Notes under the pieces: generated by a model | Seen by the model: only the letters and a program-made list of their open reading frames with translations | What the model was told of the DNA's origin: nothing | Database searches by the model: none | NCBI RefSeq assembly: GCF_026213295.1 | Contig: NC_079425.1 | Coordinates: forward strand, 6,960,240 to 7,024,239 | DNA: 64,000 bases | Direction: 5' to 3' | Source: Gadus chalcogrammus | Lineage: Eukaryota > Chordata > Actinopteri > Gadiformes > Gadidae | Position numbers and translations under genes: made by a program | Shown here: in pieces, positions 18,901 through 30,797 of the stretch | Layout: each line of letters begins with the position of its first letter | Position numbering within the stretch: the first letter of the stretch is position 1

Positions 18901-21900
18901 ATGAACGAGTCCGGTTGTGTCTTTGCAAACTAGGGCTGGCCCGAATACCATTCATCAGGCATTGAATACTCGTTGGTTTTTCCGAGCGAGTATTCGAATA
19001 ATCGTTCCATAAAAACACACCATCGAAAACAACGTTAATAATCCCTATATACTCCCTGGAACCGATTTTGACAGTATCTGCATTTTTCTTGAAGATTTAA
19101 TAGCTTTTGAACGTTAATTAGTAGGCCTAAGTAAGTTGGAGTTCCTTACTTTTTCCCCGTGAAAGCGACCAGCTGTAGTTCCGTTCCAAATCAGCTGTCC
19201 TCTCAGTCATCTCAGCCCTTACGGGAGCATGTATTAATTAAGGACATAGACTATCATTCTTGGATCTCAGGGTGGGTTTATTTATTGCATAAAGACCCCA
19301 AAAATAAGCACAAGTTCCAAGCTGGATAAAAAAGCTTCTGTAAGGACTACAATCGCACCAATTACGGATCAAAAGTTATTTAATATTAAAAAAAAAAAAT
19401 TATTAACCTACACGCGTGTGGTGTCCTGTACAGTAGCTCGGGCTCAGATAGTTTTAGTTATTATCAAGTAGGGGTATAACGGTACATGTATTTGTACCGA
19501 ACCGTCACGGTACAGGCACTTCGGAGTGGTTACAAATGTGTACCGCGGTACGTAAATGTGGCGTACATAGCGTTAACATCTCATATGTTGACTACAAACC
19601 ATGTAAGCAGTGTTGTAAATAAACGTCCAAAGCTTTTCAAATCTTATTTGGAGTTTTATTGGTCCTTAAGGTGCAATGTAAACAATGTACAAGTAATTAA
19701 GGTGCAAAGCCAAACCGGAGAAGTGATTCCGGAAATGAATTTGTGGACCAATCACAGCCCTTGCCGTCTCCGTTGCGTCGACCAATAGGTCCACGGCGTC
19801 GACGGATAGTTAAAAAATATTGGATGCTCTCCGGCTATGGAGAGGGCTCTCCGTGAATGTTGGTCATCAACAAGGTTGTAAAGTAGTAACTTCGGGCAAA
19901 TCTGTCAAAATAAAAGTTTTTTTTACGATCTTTATTCATTCATTGCGCCGCAGCCAAACTGACGGGGATATTCTCTGATATTATGAATCTTAAAGACTGC
20001 GTCAGGTTCTCAGACTCTCTGGTACTTCAGCAACTAGTAAAGACTCGCAGTGAGGTTTATCTCGGCCATGGTGGAGAAGGAATTGGGGTAAGGAACTTTG
20101 GCTTTGACTCTCTGAAGACCATGTTTAAACACGACATAGAGGAGAAAGGGATTGTTGCCGGTATGCGGGACAGCTGTCAGTTCACTTCGGGTCCATTTCT
20201 CCGACGCTCCATTGTTCCGTCTTCTCGGTCGTATGCGGACTCCTCCGGCTGGACTCCTCCCGCTGCTCCGCCGGCGGAGGAGTCTGCATATGACCGAGAG
20301 GACGGAACAATGGAGCATCGGAGAAATGGACCCAAAGTGAACAGACGGCTGTCTACTGAAAAAATCGTTCTCGAATGCTACAGCCGCCTGAGTTTGTTGT
20401 TGCTAGTGACGTAAAGAGGTCAACCGGTGGCTCTATTTATACTTTGCACTTGAAGTCACGAAGACTGGCTGGCGGGCAAGAACAACGTTCTCTAGCAACT
20501 TAGTAACCTAATCAAGGATCTGCCAGGACGTTGCCAGTTTTACCATACGAACGAAAGTTGGTATTTTGAAGTAAATGATATGCCAGATAATTGCTGTGCG
20601 ATTGGATGTATTTGAAGCCGGGGTTAGGTTTTTACCAGATCCCATCCGAAAAGGAGAAAAACTGTATTATTGTCTATAAGATTAGAATTTGCCATAAGTA
20701 CTATTCAAATGCACATTATAATTAAGATTATTTCAAAATGAAAATAACCCTCCCTCTGGCATCATGGGGAAAGCCAGTGTTGCTCGATTGAGCGGGATAT
20801 CTGGCCCATTCTGGCAACACTGGCGGAGGCGTCACTAAACGATCCTAAGCAGTTTTATTTCAGAGTGCAGCATAAAGCTCCGCTGCGCTGGTACGGCAGA
20901 AATGCTTGAGAGAAAGTAACATGTGTCGACGCTACCACATTACTTGGTCAATAAAAGAGCTACCGTATTTTCCGCACTATATGCCGCACTGGCCTATAAA
21001 CCGCAGGTGTTTTAATGTTTAATTACCATTAGGGCAGGCCCGAATGCCATTTTTCAGACTTAGAATACTCGTTGGTTTTTCCGAGTGAATATTCGAATAC
21101 TAAAAAACACCATCAAAAACAACATAAATAATCCCTATATACTCCCTGGAACCGATTTTGAAAGTATCTGCATATTTGTTGAAGATTAAATAGCTTTTGA
21201 AAGTTAATTAGTAGGCCTCAGTAGGTTGAAGTTCCTTACTTTTTCCCCCATGAAAGCGAACAGCTGTTGTTCCGTTCCAAATCAGCTGTCCTCTGCCATC
21301 TCAGCCCTTACGGGAGCTTTTCAATTCATCCTGGAAGGTGCATCTTTTCAGGGAATTTGTACAACAAATCAATAAATCCATAACAAATGCTGAATGCACA
21401 TAATGGCTGAATGCACATATAATTATTGATTGCCTTATGTGTCCATATTATATCTATTATATTGACCGGGTATTCCAAGACGCTCACGCTCTGCAGCAAG
21501 CCAGTCACAGATGATTGGTACAGCGCTGTACAGCGAACGTAAACAAACAACTAAGCTAAGGTTAGCATTTCGCTAAGCATTACTTTTCCTCCCGAGATCC
21601 CTACATCAGGTACATTAAAAAAAAAAAGAACGAAGCTCCGAATACTGATTTAAGCTTTGAATAATAATTTTGCGAACGAGTATTCGAATAATTCGGGCCA
21701 GCCCTACTCTTTTGTTGTTGTTGTTGTTTACCTGTTTGGCGTGTCTCCCTCCCAGAACGTGTCGCCAGACCCGGAGGTCATCCTCTGCAACAACATGAAG
21801 ATGCTCCGGGAGCGCCTGAGCGTGTCCGGCGCGGGCCTGGGGGCGGAGCATCGCGAGCAGGAGAACGACTACGTCTACGACCTCTACTACCAGGAGACGG

Positions 21901-23283
21901 CTCAGGCCGGCTGGATCCAGGACATCCTGTCCATCCGGGCCTACGGCGACGAGGGAGAGCTGGTGTGTGGACGGACGGGTGGACGGACACGGACGGACGG
22001 GTGGATGGATGGGCGGATGGATGGCTAGTTGGAATGATGGACGAGTGGATGGCTTGCTAGCTGGACGGACGGAGGGATGGACAGGCGGGTGGTTGAGTGG
22101 TGAATTTGGTGCCATCTGGAATGAGTGGAGTGAGTGTCCCGAGTATTTGAGTTCATAAAACAGTTATGGTCTGTTTTAAACCGTATAAAAAAAAAAAAAT
22201 GTAAACTGGAATTACTAGGCATCTTTTAGCCTTCCTTGAGGCCACTGGCATCACTAACCCCATTCAGAGTAATGCCTTCAAAAAGTCAATTAACAATGTT
22301 TATTAATCCATGGACTAACATAACATCACCTTGAGAGTGTATTAATACTACATCACACTATGCAAGAGGTTGGATTATGTACCCTTTAAAATGTGACTGT
22401 TAGATTTCTATCCCGCCCCCCCCCCCTGAAAGCACCTGCTCTAACCAGACCACACGGTTATCTGCTCGGCTGCAGCGCCGATTCAAAACCCCAGTGGTTT
22501 CGGTTTCACGGCGTGGTGGGGAGCTTGAAGCCGATGCCGCTAAACTGACTTCCTTCCTCCCCAGGTGCCCGAGCTGGTGGTCAACGAGGAGCAGGTGTAC
22601 GAAGACGAGGATGATGAGAACGAAGAGGGCAACTGGAGGAACGACTACCCGGACAGCGACAACGACGGTGACAGCGATCGAGAGGAGCGCTACGTTGGTA
22701 TGTTGGGTTCGGCTCGGCTCACTTCCCCATGTGGCTGATTGTGTTGTATTAGGCTGACGGGTTAATGAAACGTACGTGAAAAGTAGCAGACGGTTGTGTA
22801 AATTCAAGCGTCTGCTTATGACAAAACGGAGAACATTGAAGGTCATTACTAGCTGAATCAGACAACCAGTGGAAAAACCCATCTTGGCATGACGATGGTT
22901 CCACTTCCTCTGCCCGACCACAAGCATTAGATCCAAAGTCACAAGTCTGTTTGATTTAGTGCACGAACGAGGCTGGCAGCTGTCGTCATTTCGGCAGATG
23001 ATGTTTACAACAGTTGTTTTAGTGAAGCCAGGGAGACGGTCACACCGGTCGCCTCAGCAGACCGGTGTGGTCCGTTCTTTCATCTCGGGCCATGCACTGC
23101 GTGTCGGGCCCTGGGTCACCCGGAGTGCTTGTGGTATTTCTAGGGTACTGGGAGGAGGAGCACTCCTACAGCAGTAGGAGCTGGGAGAACTACCAGAGGC
23201 AGGTGCTGCGGGAGCTCGGTGGGCATGGCGAGAAACAAGACGAAGACGACGACGAAGACGATGACAAGTGTGACTCTAATTGA
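15961..23283 (+). CDS. slc7a6os: RNA polymerase II nuclear localization protein SLC7A6OS (Iwr1 family)
   Basis: Five exons join in phase: 15961-16149, 16998-17339, 21756-21962, 22565-22697, 23144-23283 (TGA), giving 336 aa (human about 309). The N-terminus MDPNTTILRVKRKRGTDPAD is the conserved Iwr1/SLC7A6OS start. Exon 3 carries the family core with YVYDLYYQE, and exons 4-5 are very acidic, ending in an Asp/Glu run (DEDDDEDDD). Family knowledge: Iwr1 binds assembled RNA polymerase II and directs its nuclear import, being recycled by nuclear export. The coding exons are GC-rich against AT-rich introns. Intron 2 (4.4 kb) is a graveyard of DNA transposons, and a GGAC/GGAT repeat begins right at the exon 3 donor. 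The gene is convergent with slc7a6, the arrangement that gives the gene its name. Confidence 0.96.
17955..18140. mobile_element. MITE-like repeat (GTTTACATG ends)
   Basis: Starts near CAGTACGTTTACATGACA and ends near AGAGTGCATGTAACGG. The two ends are partly inverted copies, and the interior is rich in TAATCGAAT/ATTCGATT words that pair with each other. The form is common in fish genomes; no coding capacity. Confidence 0.5.
18375..18800. repeat. Degenerate interspersed repeat, LINE-tail-like start
   Basis: Begins with AATAATAATAATAAATAAAATG and TATATAGCGCTTAATATGG, the reverse complement style of an L2-type 3' tail. It continues with a G-rich stretch (GAATTCCAAAGGGTGGGGGC) of the kind dispersed in fish genomes. 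No intact ORF. Confidence 0.45.
18931..19216 (+). mobile_element. hAT-like non-autonomous element, truncated copy A
   Basis: Starts TAGGGCTGGCCCGAAT and is closely similar over about 285 bp to the left part of copy B at 21030. Shared words include GAATACTCGTTGGTTTTTCC, TACTCCCTGGAACCGATTTT and CTCAGCCCTTACGGGAGC. Its right end is not found. Confidence 0.7.
19469..19560 (+). mobile_element. End of a second hAT-like repeat
   Basis: AGGGGTATAACGGTACATG followed by several ACCG/CGGT words (GTACCGAACCG, CACGGTACAGG, ACCGCGGTACG) is the kind of terminus seen on dispersed fish hAT-like elements. The other end was not located. Confidence 0.4.
20169..20353. repeat. Long near-perfect inverted repeat (78-bp arms)
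   Basis: Arms 20169-20246 and 20276-20353 are reverse complements over 78 bp with about eight differences and no gaps; the 29-bp spacer is GC-rich. Shared core words are GGTCCATTTCTCCGA, GCTCCATTGTTCCGTC and CTCTCGGTC/TTCTCGGTC. Inside intron 2 of slc7a6os. Confidence 0.9.
21030..21706 (+). mobile_element. hAT-like non-autonomous element, copy B with both ends
   Basis: The left end TAGGGCAGGCCCGAAT is the inverted form of the right end ATTCGGGCCAGCCCTA, about 677 bp apart. Both ends also carry the inner motif GAATATTCG/CGAGTATTCG. I could not see a convincing 8-bp target duplication. Confidence 0.75.
21963..22100 (+). repeat. Degenerate GGAC/GGAT tetranucleotide repeat at a splice donor
   Basis: Starts immediately at the slc7a6os exon 3 donor (GAGCTG|GTGTGTGG) and runs as GGACGGACGGGTGGATGGATGG-like units for about 140 bp. 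Confidence 0.85.
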
Positions 23284-25130
23284 TCGCAGTGTGTGCCTGC
23301 CACCCCCCTCCCCCCCTCCGTTTCCATCAGTGGATGTTCCTGGCACCTTTTCTTCTGAAATAACACCTTTTCTGCTCTTTTTGTGAATGACCATTGCCCG
23401 ACATAGCGAGCGATGTGTAGCACTGTGATTGTTGGAAAATGTAACTTGAAAAACGAAAAAGCCAAATGAAGTACTGTAGGAAAGTGTCCTGAGCAACGTT
23501 GTATGCCAGAAACCGATGTTTGCAGAACTACCACTTTAAAAGACCTGCATGCAAAAGAGGGTGACAGTTGCACTATTGTGCGCTACATGACGATAATAGA
23601 AGTTGAGCAGTTGGAAGAGCAATGCATTTTATTTAACAACCTGACCGGCTATACATTTCCCTCTTCTACACCGAGGGATTAAGAGTAAGGGTGTTATTTC
23701 AAAGAAAGGGTCCACAGTGTCTTAAATGTATGGTGGAGTGAAATTTGTGTGTGTGATTTGTGTGTGAAGTTGAAGTGTGTTAGATTTGTTGCACATTTGC
23801 GTGGTATGCCTTGTATGCTTTGTGCAGTTAAACACTTAAGTTAGTGAGAAGTCATGGGCAACGCCTGTTTGCGGTTTAAGGTTTTCCAGCCGTTTTTGTG
23901 CATGGTGGTGTGTGTGTGCGTGTATAAATGTAAGCGTGGGGTAGGTTGTGCACTTATGAAAGTGTGGTGCAGTTTATTTTTAACATTCCCTTTGTTCATG
24001 ATTGGGTTGCTCTCTGAATGCTTGTTGGATTAAATAACTTTTTTTTTGTAAATATGTAGATGTGTATAAAAACAAAGCTTTCAAAATAAACGTAAAACAT
24101 TTGAACCTGTCAATGTTAATCTTTGGATACATCTGCTTAAAATATGATTTACCAATTCAAATTCTACATAGGTGTCTTAAATTATTGAAAGTTGGCCCTG
24201 ATTGTTTTTCAGTCCAAAGTGATAAGGAATTAAAATTTGAATAGGCGGAACTATAGGGGAACGTAATAATGATCCAAACAAGGATGGATTAAAGTTGGTT
24301 TAATTGCATTTGCTTACATACAATTTTAGTAGATTACAAAGAGTGAAGCCAAACAAAATTGCAGTATTGAAAGTATGCTAAATATATCGGTGTGGTTGGT
24401 GCCTGAGTAAACCAAGGTGATTTATGAATCACAAATCCCTTTTATATTAACTTAAATATTTAACGTTTTAAAAATGGTACAAAGAACAAATTTCAGAAGG
24501 GTAAGAACAGCTGGAGAACATTTTGCCTATATTACATAGCTGGAATCAATGTTAATATCCATTCATCCTGTCCTTCATTTGTCTAGGAAGCCGAAAATAG
24601 CATCCTGAACCCTTTTCAATGAATTACTTTATCTGATAAACGTGCATTCCATCTCAACCTATTCATACACCACACATGATGCACACTATCTAAAATCGAA
24701 ATTGTCTCGATTGTAAAGTCAAATGCATACATTTCCAAAAAAATGTATATATAATTGAGTTGTTGCCCGACCCTTGATCATATTTGTCATGATTCAATAG
24801 CACTGAACAGGCCACGAGTGGCATACACGAGTCAAATGCATATTCTTCAGCAGATGTAATACAAAAAATATCTAACATTTAAAATTGTCATTGTTATATT
24901 ACTATAATGGGATAATAAGATAGCCACATAATAAAAAGGAGTGTACACAATTGTACTGTATCATTTGTAAACATCCATTTAATCAATTACGAAGAATTCA
25001 GCATAGTTGACAGAAAATAAGTATAGTAGTAACTTCTCCCCTTTTGGTTGTTCATCTCTGATGCCAGAGGCGGTAAATGTAGTACAGTGACGTGGTCAAG
25101 TAGTTTTACAGTGTATGAAATGTATAGGCG
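23284..25130. other. Convergent 3' region between slc7a6os and slc7a6
   Basis: Holds the 3'UTR of slc7a6os. AATAAA at 24085-24090, 802 bp after the stop, is a plausible end. The 3'UTR of slc7a6 comes from the other side. No gene or recognisable repeat is seen in between. Confidence 0.55.
24085..24090 (+). terminator. Candidate poly(A) signal of slc7a6os
   Basis: AATAAA in an AT-rich context (TCAAAATAAACG) after a long open 3'UTR-like stretch. No closer canonical hexamer follows the stop codon at 23283. Confidence 0.5.
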
Positions 25131-28100
25131 CTAATCAGTTTTGTCCAGCTCTGTGAGCACACAGAAACATGAATATTGGGTGAAATGGGTGACCGAGTCT
25201 GAAATGAGAGAGAGAGAGAAAAGTCATTACACAAATATGCGTTCTTAATTATATCCATCTATAATAACATTGTCTGCTGGGTAAAAGTTTGGCGCATGAT
25301 ATAAACAAGTAAACAATACCCCATGTGATACATTTGTTCCATTTACAGTTAGTGGGTCTAGTGTTGGGTTGCAAATATTGACTGTATAGAAATCCCACTT
25401 CAATAAACGTCTACGGATTCTGAGCGGAGTACCGAAAGTCAGTTGATGTTGTGAGGGTGATCATTATGAAGTTGATGATTTATTTAAAATGAACATGTAG
25501 ATGACGTTGACACCCACCTGGTGCCCCGATGGCGGCTATTTAAAACAAGTTTAAATTGGCCGTCATATTCATTCCCATCTAAGTAGTTCCAAAGAACACT
25601 ACCACTTTAACATAATGCTACCGTCAAACCAAATCGTGTAAACTTACGCAGCAGTTTGCTGATGAAGGCCGGACGTTTGGATGCAGGCAGGTGGATCCCT
25701 ATAAAGTAGACGGGCACTCCCGATAGGGCGATCCCAATGCCAATCAAAGAATTGATGGTGTCACAGTAGAGCGGAACCGCCACCAGGAAGACTGAGCACA
25801 TACAGAACACAACCGGGTACAGCAAGGACAACTGCAGGAGAGAGGAGCAAAGGTCAAAGTTATGTATAAAAGCAATCACTTATCACTCATATACGTACGG
25901 TACCAATAAAGATTGTTGTTGGAGTTTAATCATTTAGAAAATGTCCTTAAGTTCCCATCTGAGTGAATAAGATGTTAAAGTGATGACATGACTTTAAATG
26001 TTTTCTTCATCATTAGATCAAACATAACTGATTGATAACTGAAATTAATACACGTTTTTGCAAAATAATGGTTGAGATGGTTTGGCACACAAAGGCAGTA
26101 TCGGTCAAAATGACCTCGGATCACATGTTACACGTTCTGTCCACTAGGGGGTCACCTTGAGCGGCCGGGGCCTGTCAGGCTCCTTCCAGCGGAGGTAGAG
26201 CTGCCCCGCGATGGACAAGCCCATGAAGAACCAGTAGCTGAAGCTGTAGTAGTTGATGAGCTGAAACACGTCCTTCACCGTCAGGTAGACCAGCGCCATG
26301 ACACACTAAGGACCACACAGGACCAGGAGAGACGTCAACGACTGAAACGTTTCATTTTTTATGTTGATTTATGACTCAAGAGATGAAATAGTTATTTAGA
26401 AGTAGATAAGTAATAGGTAAAGATTGACAATGACATGAACGTCGCGATTGAACAAGAATGCATTGTAAATATGTATTCACCTTACATCCTACTTTAACTC
26501 TAGTAAATATTTAATACCGAGACAGCCCGTGCTAATGTCATAATAACATAATAACTTGTGACGAGGTGAATGTAGCCTGAATGCAGAGGACCCCTGTACA
26601 CACAGGTCGATCGTCTTACATTGAAGAGCAGCGCGGGGACGGGAGTGAATCTCTCCACGTGGATCATGGACAGAGCGTCAGGCAGGTGGCCCTCACGCGC
26701 CCCCACAAAGAACAACCTGGCCAGATGAGAATCGAATCAATGAGAAGAATGTATTGATATAAATATTATCAAGACAATAGGAACCAAATACTAAAACATA
26801 CATGTTAGAAATATAAAGATTATTAGAAGCTATTAAAGCAAAAATAATATGGAGGTGTAGTGAAACAGCAAGTTCTTGCAAACAAATAACACAATTCATT
26901 CAAATAATCAAATGCGCTTTAAAAAAGTGTGGCGCAACCCCTGCAGCACAGCCCCAAAGTTCATGTGTGATCATGTGACAGTAAAATAGGATGGTCTAAA
27001 TCCGATTTTGTGTGCTTGTGTCTATGCGTTCCGTGTGTGTGTGTGTGTGTGTGTGAGTGTGTACCACCACTAGACCTCTGATACTCTGCATTGCTCATGT
27101 GTGGTTTCATTGTTCTGAGCTCATTTCATGGAAGACCGAGCCCAGGACAACACTGTACGGTACGGCCATCAGACAAAGAGCCCACAAAATAACAGATGGA
27201 TATGCCTGAGAATCCCAGTGCGGTTATGGTTACAAGCACATTATCCCGTTCACCTTTGTCTTTATGCCATGTCTTAGCTTGGTTTAATTTAGCATTTGAT
27301 TGTGAAGATGAGGTTGCATTATGCTTAGCTAAGCTATGATGCTCTTATTATTATTTTTTTACCAATTCCTAGGCGGATTTATTGAAGCACTTCTGGAACG
27401 CAACACATTTGCACAGCGACGACAACACTGGGGGCAGGTCCTCTTTATCTTCATGGCATTAAGGGGTTGTGTGAAGACAGACCAGCTCCTTCCTCAGGAA
27501 TGGTGAACTCTTCTACAGGCCTAATGATTATTAGTTCAGTTCAGTCCATTTATTACACTGTGAAATCCAGGACAGCAGCCAGGAACTGGTGGTCCAGCCA
27601 TGTGTGTAACATATTGGGGGTCATTAAGCATGACAGCATGTTTTATTCAGTTTGGTTGTTTTTGCAATGGTCACCCTCACTGAGTTACCTCTAACTGCCT
27701 ATTGGAAGACATGCATTTAAAATCAACAAGTCCCTTTGTGTAAACACATCTGCAATGCTAAATGGTAATGTCTAACGCCTAGGCCCACAGCCAGCAGCTA
27801 TAGATGGTTCAGAGGCCTGTATTACATTTGCTTTCAGACCAGGTCACGTTGCAAGATACTGCCCTAATGGCTGCTAAATTAGGATTCATAGTTTTGCCTT
27901 CTTTAGTATGTGATGGATTGCATGAAGTAGTTTACTGATGCATAGGAGTCTGTGCCACATCCTATAGAGATGATTTTGCATGTTGCCCAATGCTTGCATC
28001 CTGTGTGTGGTTTCTAGATTTACTCTTGATGTCTTATTTCTGCCCGTGACTCATCCTCTTATATCTTCTAAGGGATCAATAAAGTTTCCTTATTACTTTC

Positions 28101-30715
28101 AGCTGAAGATTTGAGAGAAGATGGATATGCAGCAGACTCTTGGTCAAGGTGCAAAGAACCAGTTGAGCGCTGTGATTAAATATTTACTTAAATCTATTTC
28201 CCGAGAATATCCAAAATGACTGTTTACTTAGTTAAAATAACTCTAGTCTTCGGATAAAGAAACACCTATGTACTTGGCAGCAAACCTTTTTGAAAAATAC
28301 AACATTTGATGATACCTATAGCCCGTTACTAGATTTGGGGTATTTGAACGCTTCATAAATATACATTACATATTTTCTAAGGTCTTTTGGGTTTATCTGG
28401 TTGCTAGAACTGCAGGGAAAAGTGTTTTTATAATGTTTTAATCTTTCATAATGAGGTTGAGGGAAGTTGGATGCAGACTATTTTCTTCTCTTAAATTAAT
28501 CTGTTAATCTGTAAGAGTGAAAGGCATTTGTGTTGGGTGTGTTTTTTGTAGCATGCCAGTAGAATTTGATCTTTCAAATGGGAAACAAAAGTGCTTTAAC
28601 AAACAAGCACTCAAATAATATCAATAGAAAATAGCTTTAAGCTTGCCTTCATCTTTGAAACATTGGTGTGACATTGTTTCTGAAATTGTTTTGCTCTCAG
28701 GCGGTACCAGGTTTGTAGCCATACTTGTAGCATGCCGGTAAACCCTGTAAATGAAACAAAAACCCTTTGAGACCCCCCCAATGGGGTTCCTACACAGGTT
28801 AACCCATTCACGCCTTTTCCAAAAATGTAAAAAGGATAGGACCAATCAGCGCTCGGGGGAAGGAATATCAGTTCATTACGAACAAGGGTTTCCCAAGCCC
28901 ACCCATTAAAAAATAATAATGGAGGTGCCCAAAAACCTAGGGTGGAGTTGTGTTTACCTGGAGGCAGCGATGATAGAGGCGTTGAGACCTCCGTAGCAGG
29001 ACAGGGCTACAGCAATGGGGATGATCCAGCTCATCACCCCTAGAGTTTGGTCGGCAAACGTCTGGTCGACAACAACACAACCACATCCCTTAGTCAGCAT
29101 TGGAGTCTCATTTCAGATATTAGCTTTAACAGAGGAAGAGTTGGGTTTGCCAAGCATCTTTTTTTCACGTTACTTTGACTTCGATTTACTTGCATATGTG
29201 AATTTGACGTAAAAATAGCAGATATTTACGTTAAATTATATAAAAGCTATATAGAGTACATGCCTCTTTTTTGATGATATACATGTTCCAGCAAAATATG
29301 TAATGTATGTGTGCACACACAAATATAAACTCCATACTGACCACAGCCACAGCATCACTAGCCAGTATAGCGCTCATGTCCAGAACAGCGTAATAAGCTA
29401 TGTTGGTCAGGATATAGATGACGGTGACTATAGGCATGGAGATGGCGATTGCCAGGGGCAGATTCCTGTGAGACACGCATGTGATCCTTTAGTTGACGTT
29501 GCATTTGGAGAAACGCCCAAGATGTACGACAAACAAACGTTACCCTTATGCTGACGGTGTGGGAAGATGTGCACCTTTCAGGGTTCTTGATCTCCTCGGT
29601 CACAAAGTTGAGGGTGTCCCAGCCCGAGTAGGAGAACAGGGCAGAGTAGAGGGCCAGGGCGATATCGCCTGGGTCTTTGGAGGAACCCTCGAAGGAGGAC
29701 TCAAAGTTGGCCGTGTAACCTGGTGGTGGCACAAAAATTAGACACAGAAATTAAGAAAATCTGAAAACAGCTGTATAGGTCATGAGATACAAAATAAAAA
29801 TGAAGATTCTCCAATTATGACGGTATATCCAATATTTGTCTAAATCTATTCTTCTATTTGACCAGCCTACATATAGGCTGTGCAAATGGCAGAATGGAGG
29901 AACGAGACACAGGTAGGAACATGAGAGCCGGTCAGAAAGGTAGGCAGTTAGCAACCAGAAATGTTAGCGGCAGTGGCGTAACTATCGGTAAGCAGGTTAT
30001 GCGGGCGCGTACGGGCCCGGGCCAATCAGGGCCCCCCAAAAAAAATTAAAAAAATTCTCTGCATACCAATCTCAATCTTGATAGGGCAACCAAACACCAC
30101 GACGAGTGTCAAGTTCACGTTGGTGCTGCAATACGACATTCCTTGCTAGGCACCATGCCTATAGATCAGGTTGTTTGAAATAATGTTCTTTAGTTTTGTT
30201 GCTCTGACCGTTCTGTTTGATATTGTGGAAAGGGTGAATGATTCAGAGCATGATGCATTTTAAATGGCATTACTTCTGGTCTTGAGTCTTTGTCACTGAA
30301 AATAAACATAGCTAAATTACAACCAATAACTTCAGTCATTGAGGGCAAAAATAGGCCCAGATTTTGTTATTTATTTTTACAAATCAATAGTAGGCCTGAT
30401 TTGACTAATGGGCTTGGCATCCTTTCCTTCTGCCCTTGTAGTCCATCGACAAGCTTCCCACCAGCTTTCAAATTACAGTGATGCCACTGGTGGGCTTTGT
30501 ATCAATTTTATTCACATAACTATCCCTCCCTACTATTTTGTAGTTCACCAAAACCCCCTTGAAACAACTCGTGTCTCATATTCTTATGCCACCATACACC
30601 AACAGTGCATGCAGGCCAATGGCAACCAAGCACGCAGTCCTTCCTCCCTCATTTTTAAAACCACAGAGACACAGACACAGACACAGACACAGACACAGAC
30701 ACAGACACAGACACA

Positions 30716-30797
<82 letters not shown>

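Noticed and set aside
18413..19018. Open frames in the slc7a6os intron
   Set aside because: They lie in dispersed repeats and have no protein-like motifs.
21615..22115. 166-codon minus-strand open frame
   Set aside because: It is the antisense shadow of slc7a6os exon 3 plus the adjacent GGAC/GGAT repeat.
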